From assembly GCF_030684895.1 (NCBI RefSeq), contig NZ_JAUXXP010000076.1, positions 1-52,919 on the forward strand: a stretch of 52,919 nt of DNA, in the 5' to 3' direction. Under the pieces are notes generated by a model. It ran no database searches. It was not told where the DNA came from and saw only the letters and a list, made by a program, of their open reading frames with translations. This document shows positions 25,989-34,682 of the stretch, one piece after another. Numbering within the stretch: position 1 is the stretch's first letter; every line of letters begins with the position of its first letter. Position numbers and translations under genes: made by a program. The stretch is from Pseudomonas sp. (lineage in GTDB: Bacteria; Pseudomonadota; Gammaproteobacteria; Pseudomonadales; Pseudomonadaceae).

Positions 25989-26234
25989 TCAGGGTTGGCG
26001 GACGGCGAGTGCTGTGTTGCGCTGGGTGCGGCGGCTGATCTGGCGGCTGGCCACGGGCTTAACTGTCAAGGATTGCTTGATAGTTGCCGGGCTGGGTGCG
26101 CCTCGGTAGGGCGTGCTGCGGATAGGCAGGCTGATAAGCCGCTTGGCGAATGCCTGCTGGTTCGCCCAGACGCAGGCACGCAGTTGCAGCGTGAGCTTGC
26201 CGTCGTCGGTGCTGTAGAGAATCAGATCATGCAT
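25989..26234 (-). pseudogene. degenerate RhuM-like gene remnant
   Basis: An 81-codon frame beginning MHDLILYSTDDGKLTLQLRA and then losing any family resemblance. The start resembles the N-terminus of RhuM/virulence-type proteins (pattern xLILYxTxDGxxxxxLR...VW), which are about 330 residues long and often sit inside type I restriction loci. Here the rest is absent, so I read it as a truncated relic in the 350-bp space between tRNA-Phe and hsdM. The match is short and made from memory. It could also be a chance frame. Confidence 0.4.
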
Positions 26235-26322
26235 GGCAGCGGGCGTCCCTGGTGGCTGACGGTGCTGAACATGGCGCAGGGCGAGCGAGGTCGCCAGCTT
26301 TTTCTGCAGATTGCTTTCTGTA

Positions 26323-26354
26323 GAAAAAGAAAAGGCCCACATCGCTGTGAGCCT
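26323..26354 (-). terminator. terminator of tRNA-Phe
   Basis: On the minus strand the stem AGGCTCACA/TGTGGGCCT (one G-T pair, 4-base loop) is followed by TTTCTTTTTC. It begins 11 bp past the tRNA. Confidence 0.88.
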
Positions 26355-26365
26355 TTCTCTGTATT

Positions 26366-26441
26366 TGGTGCCCGGGGACGGAATCGAACCGCCGACACGG
26401 GGATTTTCAATCCCCTGCTCTACCGACTGAGCTACCCGGGC
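26366..26441 (-). tRNA. tRNA-Phe (anticodon GAA)
   Basis: A 76-nt cloverleaf with encoded CCA (26366-26368). The acceptor stem is GCCCGGG/CCCGGGC; the anticodon stem GGGGA/TCCCC encloses TTGAAAA, giving anticodon GAA. The T-arm GGTTCGATTCC is present. Confidence 0.97.
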
Positions 26442-26453
26442 TAACGGGGCGCT

Positions 26454-26482
26454 ATTAGACGGATTTGAGGGGTAGGTGTCAA
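26454..26482 (-). promoter_or_regulatory. sigma-70 promoter of tRNA-Phe
   Basis: The minus strand carries a perfect -35 TTGACA (26477-26482), a 17-base spacer and TCTAAT (26454-26459), ending 12 bp before the tRNA. Confidence 0.85.
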
Positions 26483-26563
26483 GCGTGAGTTTGAAAAATA
26501 TTTAATTATTACGGGCGCTTAGGTTCGAGCGAGGGTTCGGGGGCGGGTGTACAGGGTGGTTGG

Positions 26564-26642
26564 GTAGCCCGGATAAGCCTTGGCGCAATCCGGGAGGGTA
26601 CCGTCCCGGATTGCAGCGCGTGCCGCGCTTTATCCGGGCTAC
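26564..26642. repeat. intergenic inverted-repeat element (GTAGCCCGGATAA ends)
   Basis: A 79-bp element with perfect 13-bp terminal inverted repeats (GTAGCCCGGATAA at 26564-26576, TTATCCGGGCTAC at 26630-26642) and an internal inverted pair around CAATCCGGGA/TCCCGGATTG. It is of a kind widely dispersed in Pseudomonas genomes and sits 20 bp after yggX. Confidence 0.8.
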
Positions 26643-26661
26643 GGCTGTAGTGCCTGGCCGC

Positions 26662-26934
26662 TTACTCGCTGGGCGGCACGTAGCCGTCGGCCTGGGCGTA
26701 TTCCTCGCCGGAGAGGAATTTGTCCATCTCGGTCTGGAGAAACTTGCGGTCTTCGGCGTTCATCATGTTCAGGCGGCGTTCGTTGATCAGCAGGGTCTGG
26801 TGCTTCTGCCATTCGTCCCAGGCTTGCTTGGAGACGTTGTTGAAGATGTCCTCACCTTTGGCGCCTGGATACGGCGGGCGGTCCAGGCCGGGGAGTTCCT
26901 GCTTGTGTTTGCGGCACTGTACGGTGCGGGTCAT
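26662..26934 (-). CDS. yggX: YggX family Fe(II)-trafficking / oxidative-damage protection protein
   Basis: A 90-residue protein matching the YggX family along its length: [20 protein letters not shown] with the conserved cysteine near the N-terminus, [19 protein letters not shown] and [20 protein letters not shown]. YggX protects iron-sulfur clusters and labile iron under oxidative stress. Its ATG overlaps the mutY stop by four bases. Pairing with mutY, itself an iron-sulfur DNA-repair enzyme, is the usual gammaproteobacterial arrangement. Confidence 0.95.
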   Translation of the reverse strand: MTRTVQCRKHKQELPGLDRPPYPGAKGEDIFNNVSKQAWDEWQKHQTLLINERRLNMMNAEDRKFLQTEMDKFLSGEEYAQADGYVPPSE

Positions 26935-28007
26935 GGTGTTTCTCCAGTGTTCGGGGTTGCGAGTGCATCGGCCGCGCGCTTCAGCAGTTTCTTCACTGGG
27001 GCGGCGAGGCCCAGGCGCGGCGGGGTGGCGAGGTTATACCAGAGCCAGTCAGCCTCGGCCACGGCGACTGGCGCGGCGTCGACCTGGATCAGCCAGGGTT
27101 CGATGGCCAGCTGGAAGTGGCTGAAGGTGTGAGTCAGGCCGCTCAGTTCGCGCTGTGCGCCGAGCTGCAGGGTGTGGCGGCTGGCCAGTGTGGCGATGGC
27201 TGTGGCTTCGTCCAGCTCCGGCAGGCTCCACAGGCCGCCCCAGAGGCCGCTGGACGGGCGGCGGTAGAGCAGCACCTCGCCGTGGCGGTTGGCGAAGATC
27301 GGCATCAGCGTGCGCTTCTGCGGCAACGCCTTGCGCGGTTTGGGGATCGGGTAGCGGATCTCCAGGCCGAGCAGGTGCGCCTGACAGCCGCTTTTCAGTG
27401 GGCAGAGCAGGCAGCTCGGTTTGCTGCGGGTACACAGGGTGGCGCCGAGATCCATCATCGCCTGGGTGTAGTGGTTGACTCGGGCGTGCGGGGTAAAGCG
27501 CTCGGCTACATCCCACAGCTGTTTCGCCACTTTTGGCTCGCCCGGATAGCCTTCCTGCGCCACGTAGCGCGCCAGTACGCGTTTGACGTTACCGTCGAGG
27601 ATCGGCGCGCGCAGGCCCATGCTCAGGCTGGCGATGGCGCCGGCGGTGGAGCGGCCGATGCCGGGAAGTTCGGTGAGCTGGTCGACATCGCGGGGGAATT
27701 TGCCGGCATGTTCGCGCATAACGAGCTGCGCGGTCTTCTGCAGGTTGCGCGCGCGGGTGTAGTAACCGAGGCCCGTCCACAGGTGCAGCACTTCGTCTTC
27801 TGGCGCGGCGGCCAGGTCATTTACCGTCGGCAATGCGGCCATAAAGCGGTCGAAATAACCGAGCACGGTGCTGACCTGGGTCTGCTGCAGCATGATCTCC
27901 GAGACCCATACGCGGTACGGCGTGATGCCCTGTTGCCAGGGCAGGTCCTTGCGTCCGTGGCTGTCGTACCAGTGCAGTACCGCGTCAGAAAACTGCTCGG
28001 GGCTCAT
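26931..28007 (-). CDS. mutY: A/G-specific adenine DNA glycosylase MutY
   Basis: It removes adenine mispaired with 8-oxoguanine. The start at 28007 ([20 protein letters not shown]) overlaps the asmA stop by four bases; the open frame further upstream is within asmA. The product is 358 residues. The catalytic glutamate is E37 (VSEIMLQQT), the helix-hairpin-helix is [11 protein letters not shown] (114-124), the catalytic aspartate is D138 (ILDGNVKR) and the [4Fe-4S] ligands are C192, C199, C202 and C208 (C-x6-C-x2-C-x5-C). A C-terminal NUDIX-like domain for 8-oxoG recognition ends the protein. Confidence 0.96.
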   Translation of the reverse strand: MSPEQFSDAVLHWYDSHGRKDLPWQQGITPYRVWVSEIMLQQTQVSTVLGYFDRFMAALPTVNDLAAAPEDEVLHLWTGLGYYTRARNLQKTAQLVMREHAGKFPRDVDQLTELPGIGRSTAGAIASLSMGLRAPILDGNVKRVLARYVAQEGYPGEPKVAKQLWDVAERFTPHARVNHYTQAMMDLGATLCTRSKPSCLLCPLKSGCQAHLLGLEIRYPIPKPRKALPQKRTLMPIFANRHGEVLLYRRPSSGLWGGLWSLPELDEATAIATLASRHTLQLGAQRELSGLTHTFSHFQLAIEPWLIQVDAAPVAVAEADWLWYNLATPPRLGLAAPVKKLLKRAADALATPNTGETP

Positions 28008-30238
28008 CGGTTGAACAGGCCCTTGAGCGCGTCTTTCAGCTCGGGGCTGACCTTGTCGCCGAGTTTTTCTTCGATTTTCTCGTTGAGCTTGTTGCCGGCC
28101 AGTTTGGCGGCAACCTTGCCCAGGCCGTCCTGATCCAGGCGGCAGGCCTTGCCGCCCATTTCCAGCGGGCCGCGGCAGCGCACCGGCCATTCGATGCCGA
28201 CATAGCGCTCGTTGACCTGGCAGGCCGGGTCGGGCATTTCGCGTTGATCACCGATAACGGTGATGCCGACGCGGTAGTCGAGGCCGAGGATGCGCAGGTC
28301 CAGATCGCCATTGCCGCTGACCGCCAGGCCCGGAATAACGGCCTTGAGGTCGGGGTTGTGGGCTACGCCGTTACGCAGGATCAGGCGGCCTTGCAGGGTT
28401 TCGAAGGGCGTGTCCTTGCCGCGTGGGTCGCTGCTCAGGGATTTGCGGTTGAGCGTGGCGATGCCGCGGCACAGCTGTTGTTCCAGGTTGGCGTCGACCA
28501 GCACGCCGTCGTTGAGCAGGAAGCTGGCGTCACCCGTCAGCCCATCGACCCAGGCGCGCTGGCTGTTACCGCTGGTAGTCAGGTTGGCTTTGAAATCCAG
28601 CAGGCCTTTGACCGGTGAAGGCTGGTCGGGCTTCTTCAGGAAGGGCTCAATCTGGATGCTGCTGAGGTTCTTTTGCACGCTGAGCAGCGGGATAGCCGGG
28701 CGCACGTCGATGCTGGCCTGGGCGTCGAAGCTGCCGTTGCCGATGGTGCCGCGTGCATCCTGCAGGGTCAGCAGGCCGCCTTTGCTTTGTGCCTTGGCGC
28801 TGAAGTTGCTGATCACCTGCTGTTGGGCGGTGAGCTGGCCCAGGCTGAGGTCGAGTTGCAGGTCGAGCTTGCGCAGCGCCTCAATTGGTAGCACTTCGCT
28901 GCTGCTCCAGGCGTGTTGGGTCGGCGCATCGGGCAGCGGCGTGCTGCCGCTCTGCCCGGCGCTGGCGACGCTGGCCTTGACCTCGGCCTTGCGCGCGGCG
29001 CCGGCATCCTTGGCGTCCTTGGAGGGTGCGGGCAGGTAGCGGTCGAGGTTCAGCTGGTCGCCCTTGAGCTGCACGCGCAGGGCTTGCTTGGCGAAGTCGG
29101 CAATCGCCAACTGGCCGCTGAAGTGGCTGTCGTCCAGGGTCAGCTTGAGGTCTTCGAGGGTCAGGCTGTTGTCGTTGCCACTAAGGCGGGTGACCAGCTC
29201 GAACTGGCTGAGGGTTTTGTCGTCGTTCATCGGCGGCAGTTTCTGGCCGATGGTGCTGAGGAACTCACGCAGGTTAAGCGGTGCGATGGACAGGCCGCCG
29301 CTGAGTTTTGGCTGTTTGTCGAGGTCGCGGACTTTCAGCTCGCCGAGGGCGCGTAGCTGGTTGCCGGAAAACTTCAGGCCATTCCATTCGGCGACCTGGG
29401 CGGCCAGATCGACCAGCAATTGGCCCTGGGCCGAATAGGTCAGGGTCTGGCCGTCGAAGGGCTCGCCGGACACTTCACCGGAGAGCTTGGCGTCTTCCAG
29501 CTGGTAGCGCTTGAGGGCACGGTCGAAGCGCAGTTCACCCTGCAGCTCGCTACGGGCGCGCAGCACCGGCTTGTTGACGCCGAAGAAGGCGCTGAGTTTG
29601 ACCGGGATGCCTGCGCCTTCGCGGATCGCTCCGGTGGTCAGCTGGATGCTTTCGGCGCTGAATTGCTGGCCTTTCTGCGCGTCGTGGTAGTCGATGCGCG
29701 CGCTGTTGACGATCAGGCTGTCGATGTCCAGTTTCAGCGGCTGGCTGCTGCCTGTTGCTGCCGCTGTAGTGCCTGTAGTCGGCGCGCTGTCACTGGTTGC
29801 TGGCGGGGTATCGGCTGTTGTGGTCGCGGCCTTGGCCGGTTTGCCGACATCTTCCCAGTTGCTGTGGCCTTTTGCGTCGCGCTGCAGGTTGAGGTTGAGG
29901 CCGTCGATGCGGATATCGCTCATCTGCACTTCTTTGCGCAGCAGCGGCAGCACGCGCACTGACAGGCCGAGCAAGCGCAGGTCGGCGAAGGGTTTGTCCG
30001 GTGTGTTGGCGCTGGCGAGGGTGGCGTCGGTCAGCTCCAGACCGAGCCAGGGGAACAGGCTCCAGCCGATATCGCCCTTGAGGGTCAGCTCTAGATTGGC
30101 CTGGTCGCGTGCAAGCTGGCGGATTTCGTCTTTGTAATCATTGGGATCGAACAGGTGGGTGAGGGCAAAGCCCAGCGCCACGATGATCAGCAAGAGCCCG
30201 AGAAAAAACAGGCCGAGAATTTTGCCGAGCGCTTTCAT
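28004..30238 (-). CDS. asmA: AsmA-family protein
   Basis: A 744-residue envelope protein with one N-terminal membrane segment (about 5-28, [20 protein letters not shown]) and a large periplasmic part of beta-strand-rich AsmA repeats. The family is now thought to form bridge-like grooves that move phospholipids between membranes. Family-typical segments include [18 protein letters not shown] near the start and the C-terminal domain around [21 protein letters not shown] low-complexity stretch rich in A, T, S and P (about 145-175) separates the domains. The start at 30238 was chosen over an in-frame ATG 14 codons earlier because it starts the membrane anchor. It heads asmA-mutY-yggX and diverges from hisB. 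Confidence 0.9.
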   Translation of the reverse strand: MKALGKILGLFFLGLLLIIVALGFALTHLFDPNDYKDEIRQLARDQANLELTLKGDIGWSLFPWLGLELTDATLASANTPDKPFADLRLLGLSVRVLPLLRKEVQMSDIRIDGLNLNLQRDAKGHSNWEDVGKPAKAATTTADTPPATSDSAPTTGTTAAATGSSQPLKLDIDSLIVNSARIDYHDAQKGQQFSAESIQLTTGAIREGAGIPVKLSAFFGVNKPVLRARSELQGELRFDRALKRYQLEDAKLSGEVSGEPFDGQTLTYSAQGQLLVDLAAQVAEWNGLKFSGNQLRALGELKVRDLDKQPKLSGGLSIAPLNLREFLSTIGQKLPPMNDDKTLSQFELVTRLSGNDNSLTLEDLKLTLDDSHFSGQLAIADFAKQALRVQLKGDQLNLDRYLPAPSKDAKDAGAARKAEVKASVASAGQSGSTPLPDAPTQHAWSSSEVLPIEALRKLDLQLDLSLGQLTAQQQVISNFSAKAQSKGGLLTLQDARGTIGNGSFDAQASIDVRPAIPLLSVQKNLSSIQIEPFLKKPDQPSPVKGLLDFKANLTTSGNSQRAWVDGLTGDASFLLNDGVLVDANLEQQLCRGIATLNRKSLSSDPRGKDTPFETLQGRLILRNGVAHNPDLKAVIPGLAVSGNGDLDLRILGLDYRVGITVIGDQREMPDPACQVNERYVGIEWPVRCRGPLEMGGKACRLDQDGLGKVAAKLAGNKLNEKIEEKLGDKVSPELKDALKGLFNR

Positions 30239-30567
30239 GTGCGAATCCTTGTTTCGAAACGGGGTGGTGAAGAGCAGCAATTCAAGCCGGCGAGTATAGC
30301 GCCAGCGCTTTTACCTGGACCGCCGACAGTCCCGTTTGTGCGGTGATTTTGCAAGCGGCTTTTGCAGGTGGCGGGCATGCGCGGGCGGAGAGCGGCCAGC
30401 GCATGCCTGGTCGCTGGTGCAGTCAAGGCGTTTGGATCGACAAGTCGGCAGCCGGTTCCCTGATTATGTTGGCGATAGTGATGCCTCTGATCGCCGCCGG
30501 TAGCCGCCCAGGCGGATGCCCGCCTATAATGCTCGCCTTTTTCCGTGGGCAATTTCTGGAGCTGGTG
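30239..30567. other. divergent promoter region asmA / hisB
   Basis: A 329-bp gap with no credible gene. On the plus strand TATAAT at 30525-30530 is a strong -10 for hisB, without a good -35. A GC-rich inverted sequence (30493-30522, around CCGCC...GGCGG) lies just before it. No T-box or his leader peptide was seen. Confidence 0.5.
30525..30530 (+). promoter_or_regulatory. -10 box for the his operon
   Basis: A perfect TATAAT lies 38 bp before the hisB ATG. The matching -35 position is poor, so an activator or a weak -35 must be assumed. Confidence 0.45.
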
Positions 30568-31161
30568 ATGGCCGAACGTACGGCATCCGTCGAGCGCAAT
30601 ACCCTGGAGACCCAGATCAAGGTCTCGATCAACCTGGATGGGACTGGCAAGGCCAAGTTCGATATTGGCGTGCCATTCCTTGAGCACATGCTCGACCAGA
30701 TCGCCCGTCACGGCTTGATCGACCTGGATATCCAGTGCAAGGGCGACCTGCATATCGATGACCACCACACCGTGGAAGACGTCGGTATCACCCTCGGCCA
30801 GGCGTTTACCAAGGCCATCGGCGACAAGCGTGGCATGACCCGTTACGGCCATTCTTACGTGCCGCTGGATGAAGCGCTGTCGCGCGTGGTGATCGACTTC
30901 TCCGGTCGTCCGGGCCTGCAGATGCACGTGCCGTTCACCCGCGCGGTGGTCGGTGGCTTCGATGTGGATCTGTTCCAGGAGTTCTTCCAGGGCTTCGTCA
31001 ACCACGCGCTAGTCAGCCTGCACATCGACAACCTGCGCGGCACCAACACCCACCACCAGATCGAAACGGTGTTCAAAGCCTTCGGCCGCGCCCTGCGCAT
31101 GGCCGTCGAGCTGGACCCGCGCATGGCCGGGCAGATGCCGTCGACCAAGGGCTGCCTGTAA
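30568..31161 (+). CDS. hisB: imidazoleglycerol-phosphate dehydratase HisB
   Basis: Histidine biosynthesis: dehydration of imidazoleglycerol phosphate to imidazoleacetol phosphate. This is the monofunctional 197-residue form without the phosphatase domain found in enterics. The start [19 protein letters not shown] has GGAG upstream; the frame is open earlier but without family sequence. The manganese-binding histidine clusters are HHTVED (in [17 protein letters not shown]) and NTHHQIE, with [13 protein letters not shown] near the N-terminus. It is followed with no gap by hisH. Confidence 0.96.
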   Translation: MAERTASVERNTLETQIKVSINLDGTGKAKFDIGVPFLEHMLDQIARHGLIDLDIQCKGDLHIDDHHTVEDVGITLGQAFTKAIGDKRGMTRYGHSYVPLDEALSRVVIDFSGRPGLQMHVPFTRAVVGGFDVDLFQEFFQGFVNHALVSLHIDNLRGTNTHHQIETVFKAFGRALRMAVELDPRMAGQMPSTKGCL

Positions 31162-31800
31162 ATGCAGACAGTTGCAGTAATCGACTACGGCATGGGCAAC
31201 CTGCATTCGGTGGCCAAGGCGCTTGAGCACGTGGGTGCCGGTAAGGTGCTGGTGACCAGCGATGCCCAGGTGATTCGCGAAGCCGACCGGGTGGTATTCC
31301 CCGGTGTGGGCGCGATCCGCGATTGCATGGCTGAGATCAAGCGTCTGGGCTTCGACAGCCTGGTGCGTGAAGTCAGCGCTGACCGGCCGTTTCTCGGCAT
31401 CTGCGTGGGCATGCAGGCGCTGCTGGAGCACAGCGAAGAGAACGATGGCGTCGATTGCATCGGTCTGTTCCCCGGCAAGGTGCGTTTCTTCGGCAAGAGC
31501 ATGGTCGAAGACGGCGAACCGCTGAAGGTGCCGCACATGGGCTGGAACGAGGTGGCACAGTCGGTCAAGCACCCGCTGTGGCACAACATCCCGGACCTGG
31601 CGCGCTTCTACTTTGTGCACAGCTATTACATCGAGGCCGGCAACCCCAAGCAGGTGGTCGGTCGTGGTCATTACGGCAAGGACTTCGCCGCCGCGCTGGC
31701 CGAAGGCTCGCGCTTTGCCGTGCAGTTCCACCCGGAAAAGAGCCATACCCACGGCCTGCAATTGCTGCAGAACTTCGCCGCTTGGGATGGTCGCTGGTAA
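31162..31800 (+). CDS. hisH: imidazole glycerol phosphate synthase, glutamine amidotransferase subunit HisH
   Basis: It supplies ammonia from glutamine to HisF. It is a class I glutaminase of 212 residues with the nucleophile C81 in [10 protein letters not shown] and H190/E192 in FHPEKSH, completing the triad. The ATG follows the hisB TAA directly. Its partner HisF is encoded about 1.1 kb downstream, after DUF2164 and hisA. Confidence 0.97.
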   Translation: MQTVAVIDYGMGNLHSVAKALEHVGAGKVLVTSDAQVIREADRVVFPGVGAIRDCMAEIKRLGFDSLVREVSADRPFLGICVGMQALLEHSEENDGVDCIGLFPGKVRFFGKSMVEDGEPLKVPHMGWNEVAQSVKHPLWHNIPDLARFYFVHSYYIEAGNPKQVVGRGHYGKDFAAALAEGSRFAVQFHPEKSHTHGLQLLQNFAAWDGRW

Positions 31801-32061
31801 ATGAGCCGGGCCAAGCAGAAGCCGCCGATCATGACCTTGAGCGCTGAGCAGGAGCGTGAAGCCTGTTTGGCGATCAAGCGGTTTATGGCCGAGCGCTTCG
31901 AGCTGGAGCTGGGTAGCTTCGAGGCCGCCGAGGTGCTCGAGCTATTTGCCCGTGAGATTGCGCCGCATTACTACAACCGGGCGATTTTCGATGTGCAGAC
32001 TCACCTGAAAGAACGGTTCGAGAGCATCGAAAGCGACCTTTGGGCACTTGAAAAGAGCTGA
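31801..32061 (+). CDS. DUF2164 protein inside the his operon
   Basis: An 86-residue protein of unknown function. The core LSAEQEREACLAIKRFMAER through HYYNRAIFDVQTHLKERFES matches the DUF2164 family. It is mostly helical and acidic, with no membrane segment or signal peptide. The ATG at 31801 directly follows the hisH stop; a second ATG at 31831 (MTLSAEQER) would remove a basic leader of ten residues and is possible. It ends 36 bp before hisA. Its position between hisH and hisA suggests co-expression with histidine genes, which is not evidence of a role in the pathway. Confidence 0.85.
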   Translation: MSRAKQKPPIMTLSAEQEREACLAIKRFMAERFELELGSFEAAEVLELFAREIAPHYYNRAIFDVQTHLKERFESIESDLWALEKS

Positions 32062-32097
32062 CCCACCGAATTCACACGACTTGAGCAGGTTCAACCG

Positions 32098-32835
32098 ATG
32101 CTGATTATCCCCGCTATCGATCTGAAGGACGGCGCTTGCGTGCGTCTGCGCCAGGGCCGCATGGAAGACTCCACGGTGTTTTCCGATGACCCGGTGAGCA
32201 TGGCCGCCAAGTGGGTCGAAGGTGGTTGCCGCCGCCTGCACCTGGTTGACCTCAACGGTGCTTTCGAGGGCCAGCCGGTTAACGGCGAGGTGGTCACAGC
32301 CATCGCCAAGCGCTACCCGACCCTGCCGATTCAGATCGGCGGCGGCATCCGTACCCTGGAAACCATCGAGCACTACGTGCGCGCGGGTGTCAGCTACGTG
32401 ATCATCGGCACCAAGGCGGTGAAAGATCCGCAGTTCGTCACCGACGCCTGCAAAGCCTTCCCCGGCAAGGTCATCGTCGGTCTGGATGCCAAAGACGGCT
32501 TCGTCGCCACCGACGGTTGGGCGCAAGTGTCGAGCGTGCTGGCGACTGACCTGGCCAAGCGTTTCGAGGCTGATGGCGTCTCGGCCATCGTTTATACCGA
32601 CATCGCCAAAGACGGCATGATGCAGGGCTGCAACGTTGAAGCCACTGCGGCCCTGGCTGCGGCCAGCCGCATTCCGGTAATCGCCTCCGGCGGCATCCAC
32701 AACTTGGGTGATATCGAGAAACTGCTGCTGGCGCGCTCGCCCGGCATCATCGGCGCGATCACCGGCCGGGCCATTTACGAAGGCACCCTGGATGTGGCCG
32801 AGGCCCAGGCCTTCTGCGATAACTTCAAGGGCTAA
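32098..32835 (+). CDS. hisA: phosphoribosylformimino-5-aminoimidazole carboxamide ribotide isomerase HisA
   Basis: It isomerises ProFAR to PRFAR. The (beta/alpha)8 barrel has 245 residues. The catalytic aspartates lie at the C-terminal ends of strands 1 and 5: D8 in [10 protein letters not shown] and the one in [10 protein letters not shown]. The phosphate-binding segments QIGGGIR and [10 protein letters not shown] are present. It belongs to the his operon; a repeat element separates it from hisF. Confidence 0.97.
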   Translation: MLIIPAIDLKDGACVRLRQGRMEDSTVFSDDPVSMAAKWVEGGCRRLHLVDLNGAFEGQPVNGEVVTAIAKRYPTLPIQIGGGIRTLETIEHYVRAGVSYVIIGTKAVKDPQFVTDACKAFPGKVIVGLDAKDGFVATDGWAQVSSVLATDLAKRFEADGVSAIVYTDIAKDGMMQGCNVEATAALAAASRIPVIASGGIHNLGDIEKLLLARSPGIIGAITGRAIYEGTLDVAEAQAFCDNFKG

Positions 32836-32836
32836 A

Positions 32837-32903
32837 CCGTAGGGCGGGTGAAACCCGCCGCAATTGACGCAATCTTTATCGGTGGGTTGCACCCACCCTA
32901 CGG
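32837..32903. repeat. repeat element between hisA and hisF
   Basis: A 67-bp element with 14-bp terminal inverted repeats (CCGTAGGGCGGGTG at 32837-32850, CACCCACCCTACGG at 32890-32903, one mismatch). It starts one base past the hisA stop. Its right end runs into GGGAG (32902-32906), which serves as the hisF ribosome site. Confidence 0.85.
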
Positions 32904-32912
32904 GAGCTCCGT

Positions 32913-33683
32913 ATGGCACTGGCTAAACGCATTATCCCCTGCCTCGACGTGGACAACGGCCGCGTGGTCAAGGGCGTGCAGTTCGAGAACATCCGTGACG
33001 CCGGTGACCCGGTGGAAATCGCCCGCCGTTACGACGAGCAGGGCGCCGACGAGATTACCTTTCTCGACATCACCGCCAGCGTCGATGGCCGTGACACCAC
33101 GCTGCACACCGTCGAGCGCATGGCCAGCCAGGTGTTTATCCCGCTGACTGTGGGGGGCGGCGTGCGCACCGTGCAGGACATCCGCAACCTGCTCAATGCC
33201 GGCGCCGACAAGGTGTCGATCAACACCGCGGCGGTATTCACCCCGGAGTTCGTCGGCGAAGCGGCTTCGCGCTTCGGCTCGCAGTGCATCGTCGTTGCCA
33301 TCGACGCGAAGAAGGTGTCCAAACCGGGCGAAACGCCGCGCTGGGAAATCTTCACCCACGGCGGGCGCAAGCCCACCGGCCTGGATGCGGTGCTGTGGGC
33401 GAAGAAGATGGAAGACCTCGGCGCGGGTGAAATTCTCCTGACCAGCATGGATCAGGACGGCGTAAAGAGTGGCTATGACCTGGGCGTGACCCGCGCCATC
33501 AGCGAAATGGTCGGCATCCCGGTGATCGCCTCCGGCGGCGTCGGCAACCTGCAGCACCTGGCCGACGGCATCATCGAAGGCAAAGCCGCTGCCGTACTGG
33601 CTGCAAGCATCTTCCACTTCGGCGAATACACCGTGCCCGAAGCCAAGGCCTATATGGCCGCTCGTGGGATTGTGGTGCGCTAA
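32913..33683 (+). CDS. hisF: imidazole glycerol phosphate synthase, cyclase subunit HisF
   Basis: It closes the imidazole ring using ammonia delivered by HisH, yielding IGP and AICAR. It is a 256-residue (beta/alpha)8 barrel. The catalytic aspartates are in [15 protein letters not shown] (D12) and [12 protein letters not shown]; phosphate-binding loops are TVGGGVR and [16 protein letters not shown] lies 6 bases before the ATG and partly derives from the preceding repeat element. It is the last his gene here. Confidence 0.97.
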   Translation: MALAKRIIPCLDVDNGRVVKGVQFENIRDAGDPVEIARRYDEQGADEITFLDITASVDGRDTTLHTVERMASQVFIPLTVGGGVRTVQDIRNLLNAGADKVSINTAAVFTPEFVGEAASRFGSQCIVVAIDAKKVSKPGETPRWEIFTHGGRKPTGLDAVLWAKKMEDLGAGEILLTSMDQDGVKSGYDLGVTRAISEMVGIPVIASGGVGNLQHLADGIIEGKAAAVLAASIFHFGEYTVPEAKAYMAARGIVVR

Positions 33684-33690
33684 ACCTCGC

Positions 33691-33753
33691 TGACCGGCAG
33701 CCCTGCCGGTCACTGCTGCGGGCGAGTCGACAGCAAAATGTCGACTGGCCCGC
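33691..33753 (+). terminator. two strong hairpins after hisF
   Basis: The first is TGACCGGCA/TGCCGGTCA (33691-33699 with 33704-33712). The second is a 15-bp stem with one mismatch and a 6-base loop (33718-33732 with 33739-33753, core AGTCGACA/TGTCGACT). Neither has a T tract. They probably end or stabilise the his mRNA; an operator role for the second is possible. Confidence 0.5.
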
Positions 33754-33847
33754 TAAAATCAGAATGTTTGCGCTCGGGTCGATGCTTTGGGCATCCCTGT
33801 GAGCGCTCCTCTTTCTAATAATTGGTTGTTTCATACACGGAGTTCTT

Positions 33848-34585
33848 ATGTCCGCTATCCGGCTATTCACTGCGGTTTGGCTGTTGTGTGCCGTCAGCCT
33901 GGCTCACGCGGAACCACTGGTTCTGCTTACCGAAAACCTGCCGCCGTTCAGCATGGCGGCCAGTGGCGGCAATTTTGCCAAGGATGCTGATGTGCAGGGC
34001 ATCAGCAGCGATACGGTACGTGCGCTATGCAGCAAGGCGCAGCTTGAATGTCAGGTGATCCTGCGCTTCCCCTGGGAGCGTCAGTACAAGCAGGCGCTCG
34101 AGAGCAAGGGCTACGGGGTGTTTTCCACTGCTCGCACGGCGGACCGTGAGTCGCTGTTCAAGTGGGTTGGGCCGATTGCGGTGAGCGATTGGGTGTTACT
34201 GGCCAAGGCCGATAGCAGCATTGCGTTGAACAGCCTGGAGCAGGCGGGCGCTTATCGCATCGGCGGTTATCGCGATGACGCGATTTCGCAGTTCCTGATC
34301 GACCGCGGCGTTACTGTGCAAACCAGCCTGCAGGACAAGGAAAACCTCAGCAAGCTGGAGAAGGGGTTGATCGACCTGTGGGCTACCGATGAAGCTGGTG
34401 GGCGCTATCAGGCCAAGCAGTCGCCACTGGGTGCGCTCAAGGTGGTGCATCGCTTTAATAGTGCCGAGCTCTATCTGGCGCTGAATATAGAGACGCCCGA
34501 TGATGTGGTGCAGAAGTTGCAGCAGGCCCTGGACGAGATGCGCGCTCAAGGTGAACTGGGCACGATCAAAGACGGTTATCTGTAA
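33848..34585 (+). CDS. periplasmic substrate-binding protein, SBP_bac_3 family (paralogue 1)
   Basis: A 245-residue protein with a signal peptide (MSAIRLFTAVWLLCAVSLAH, then AEP). The mature part has LVLLTENLPPFSM, FPWERQYKQAL, FKWVGPIAVSDWVLL and a C-terminal LYLALNIETPDDVVQKLQQA. It is the most divergent and shortest of three tandem paralogues; only this one has two cysteines close together (ALCSKAQLEC), which may form a disulfide. GGAG precedes the ATG. No permease or ATPase is nearby, so a role in uptake is unproven; the ligand is unknown. Confidence 0.85.
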   Translation: MSAIRLFTAVWLLCAVSLAHAEPLVLLTENLPPFSMAASGGNFAKDADVQGISSDTVRALCSKAQLECQVILRFPWERQYKQALESKGYGVFSTARTADRESLFKWVGPIAVSDWVLLAKADSSIALNSLEQAGAYRIGGYRDDAISQFLIDRGVTVQTSLQDKENLSKLEKGLIDLWATDEAGGRYQAKQSPLGALKVVHRFNSAELYLALNIETPDDVVQKLQQALDEMRAQGELGTIKDGYL

Positions 34586-34682
34586 CTCTCTTGTGACCGT
34601 ATCTGCGTAAACCCTGGGCTGGGCTTAGTCGGCAGTGCTGGGTATGCTTGCATGCTTAGCCCAACTATCGATGTGAGACATC

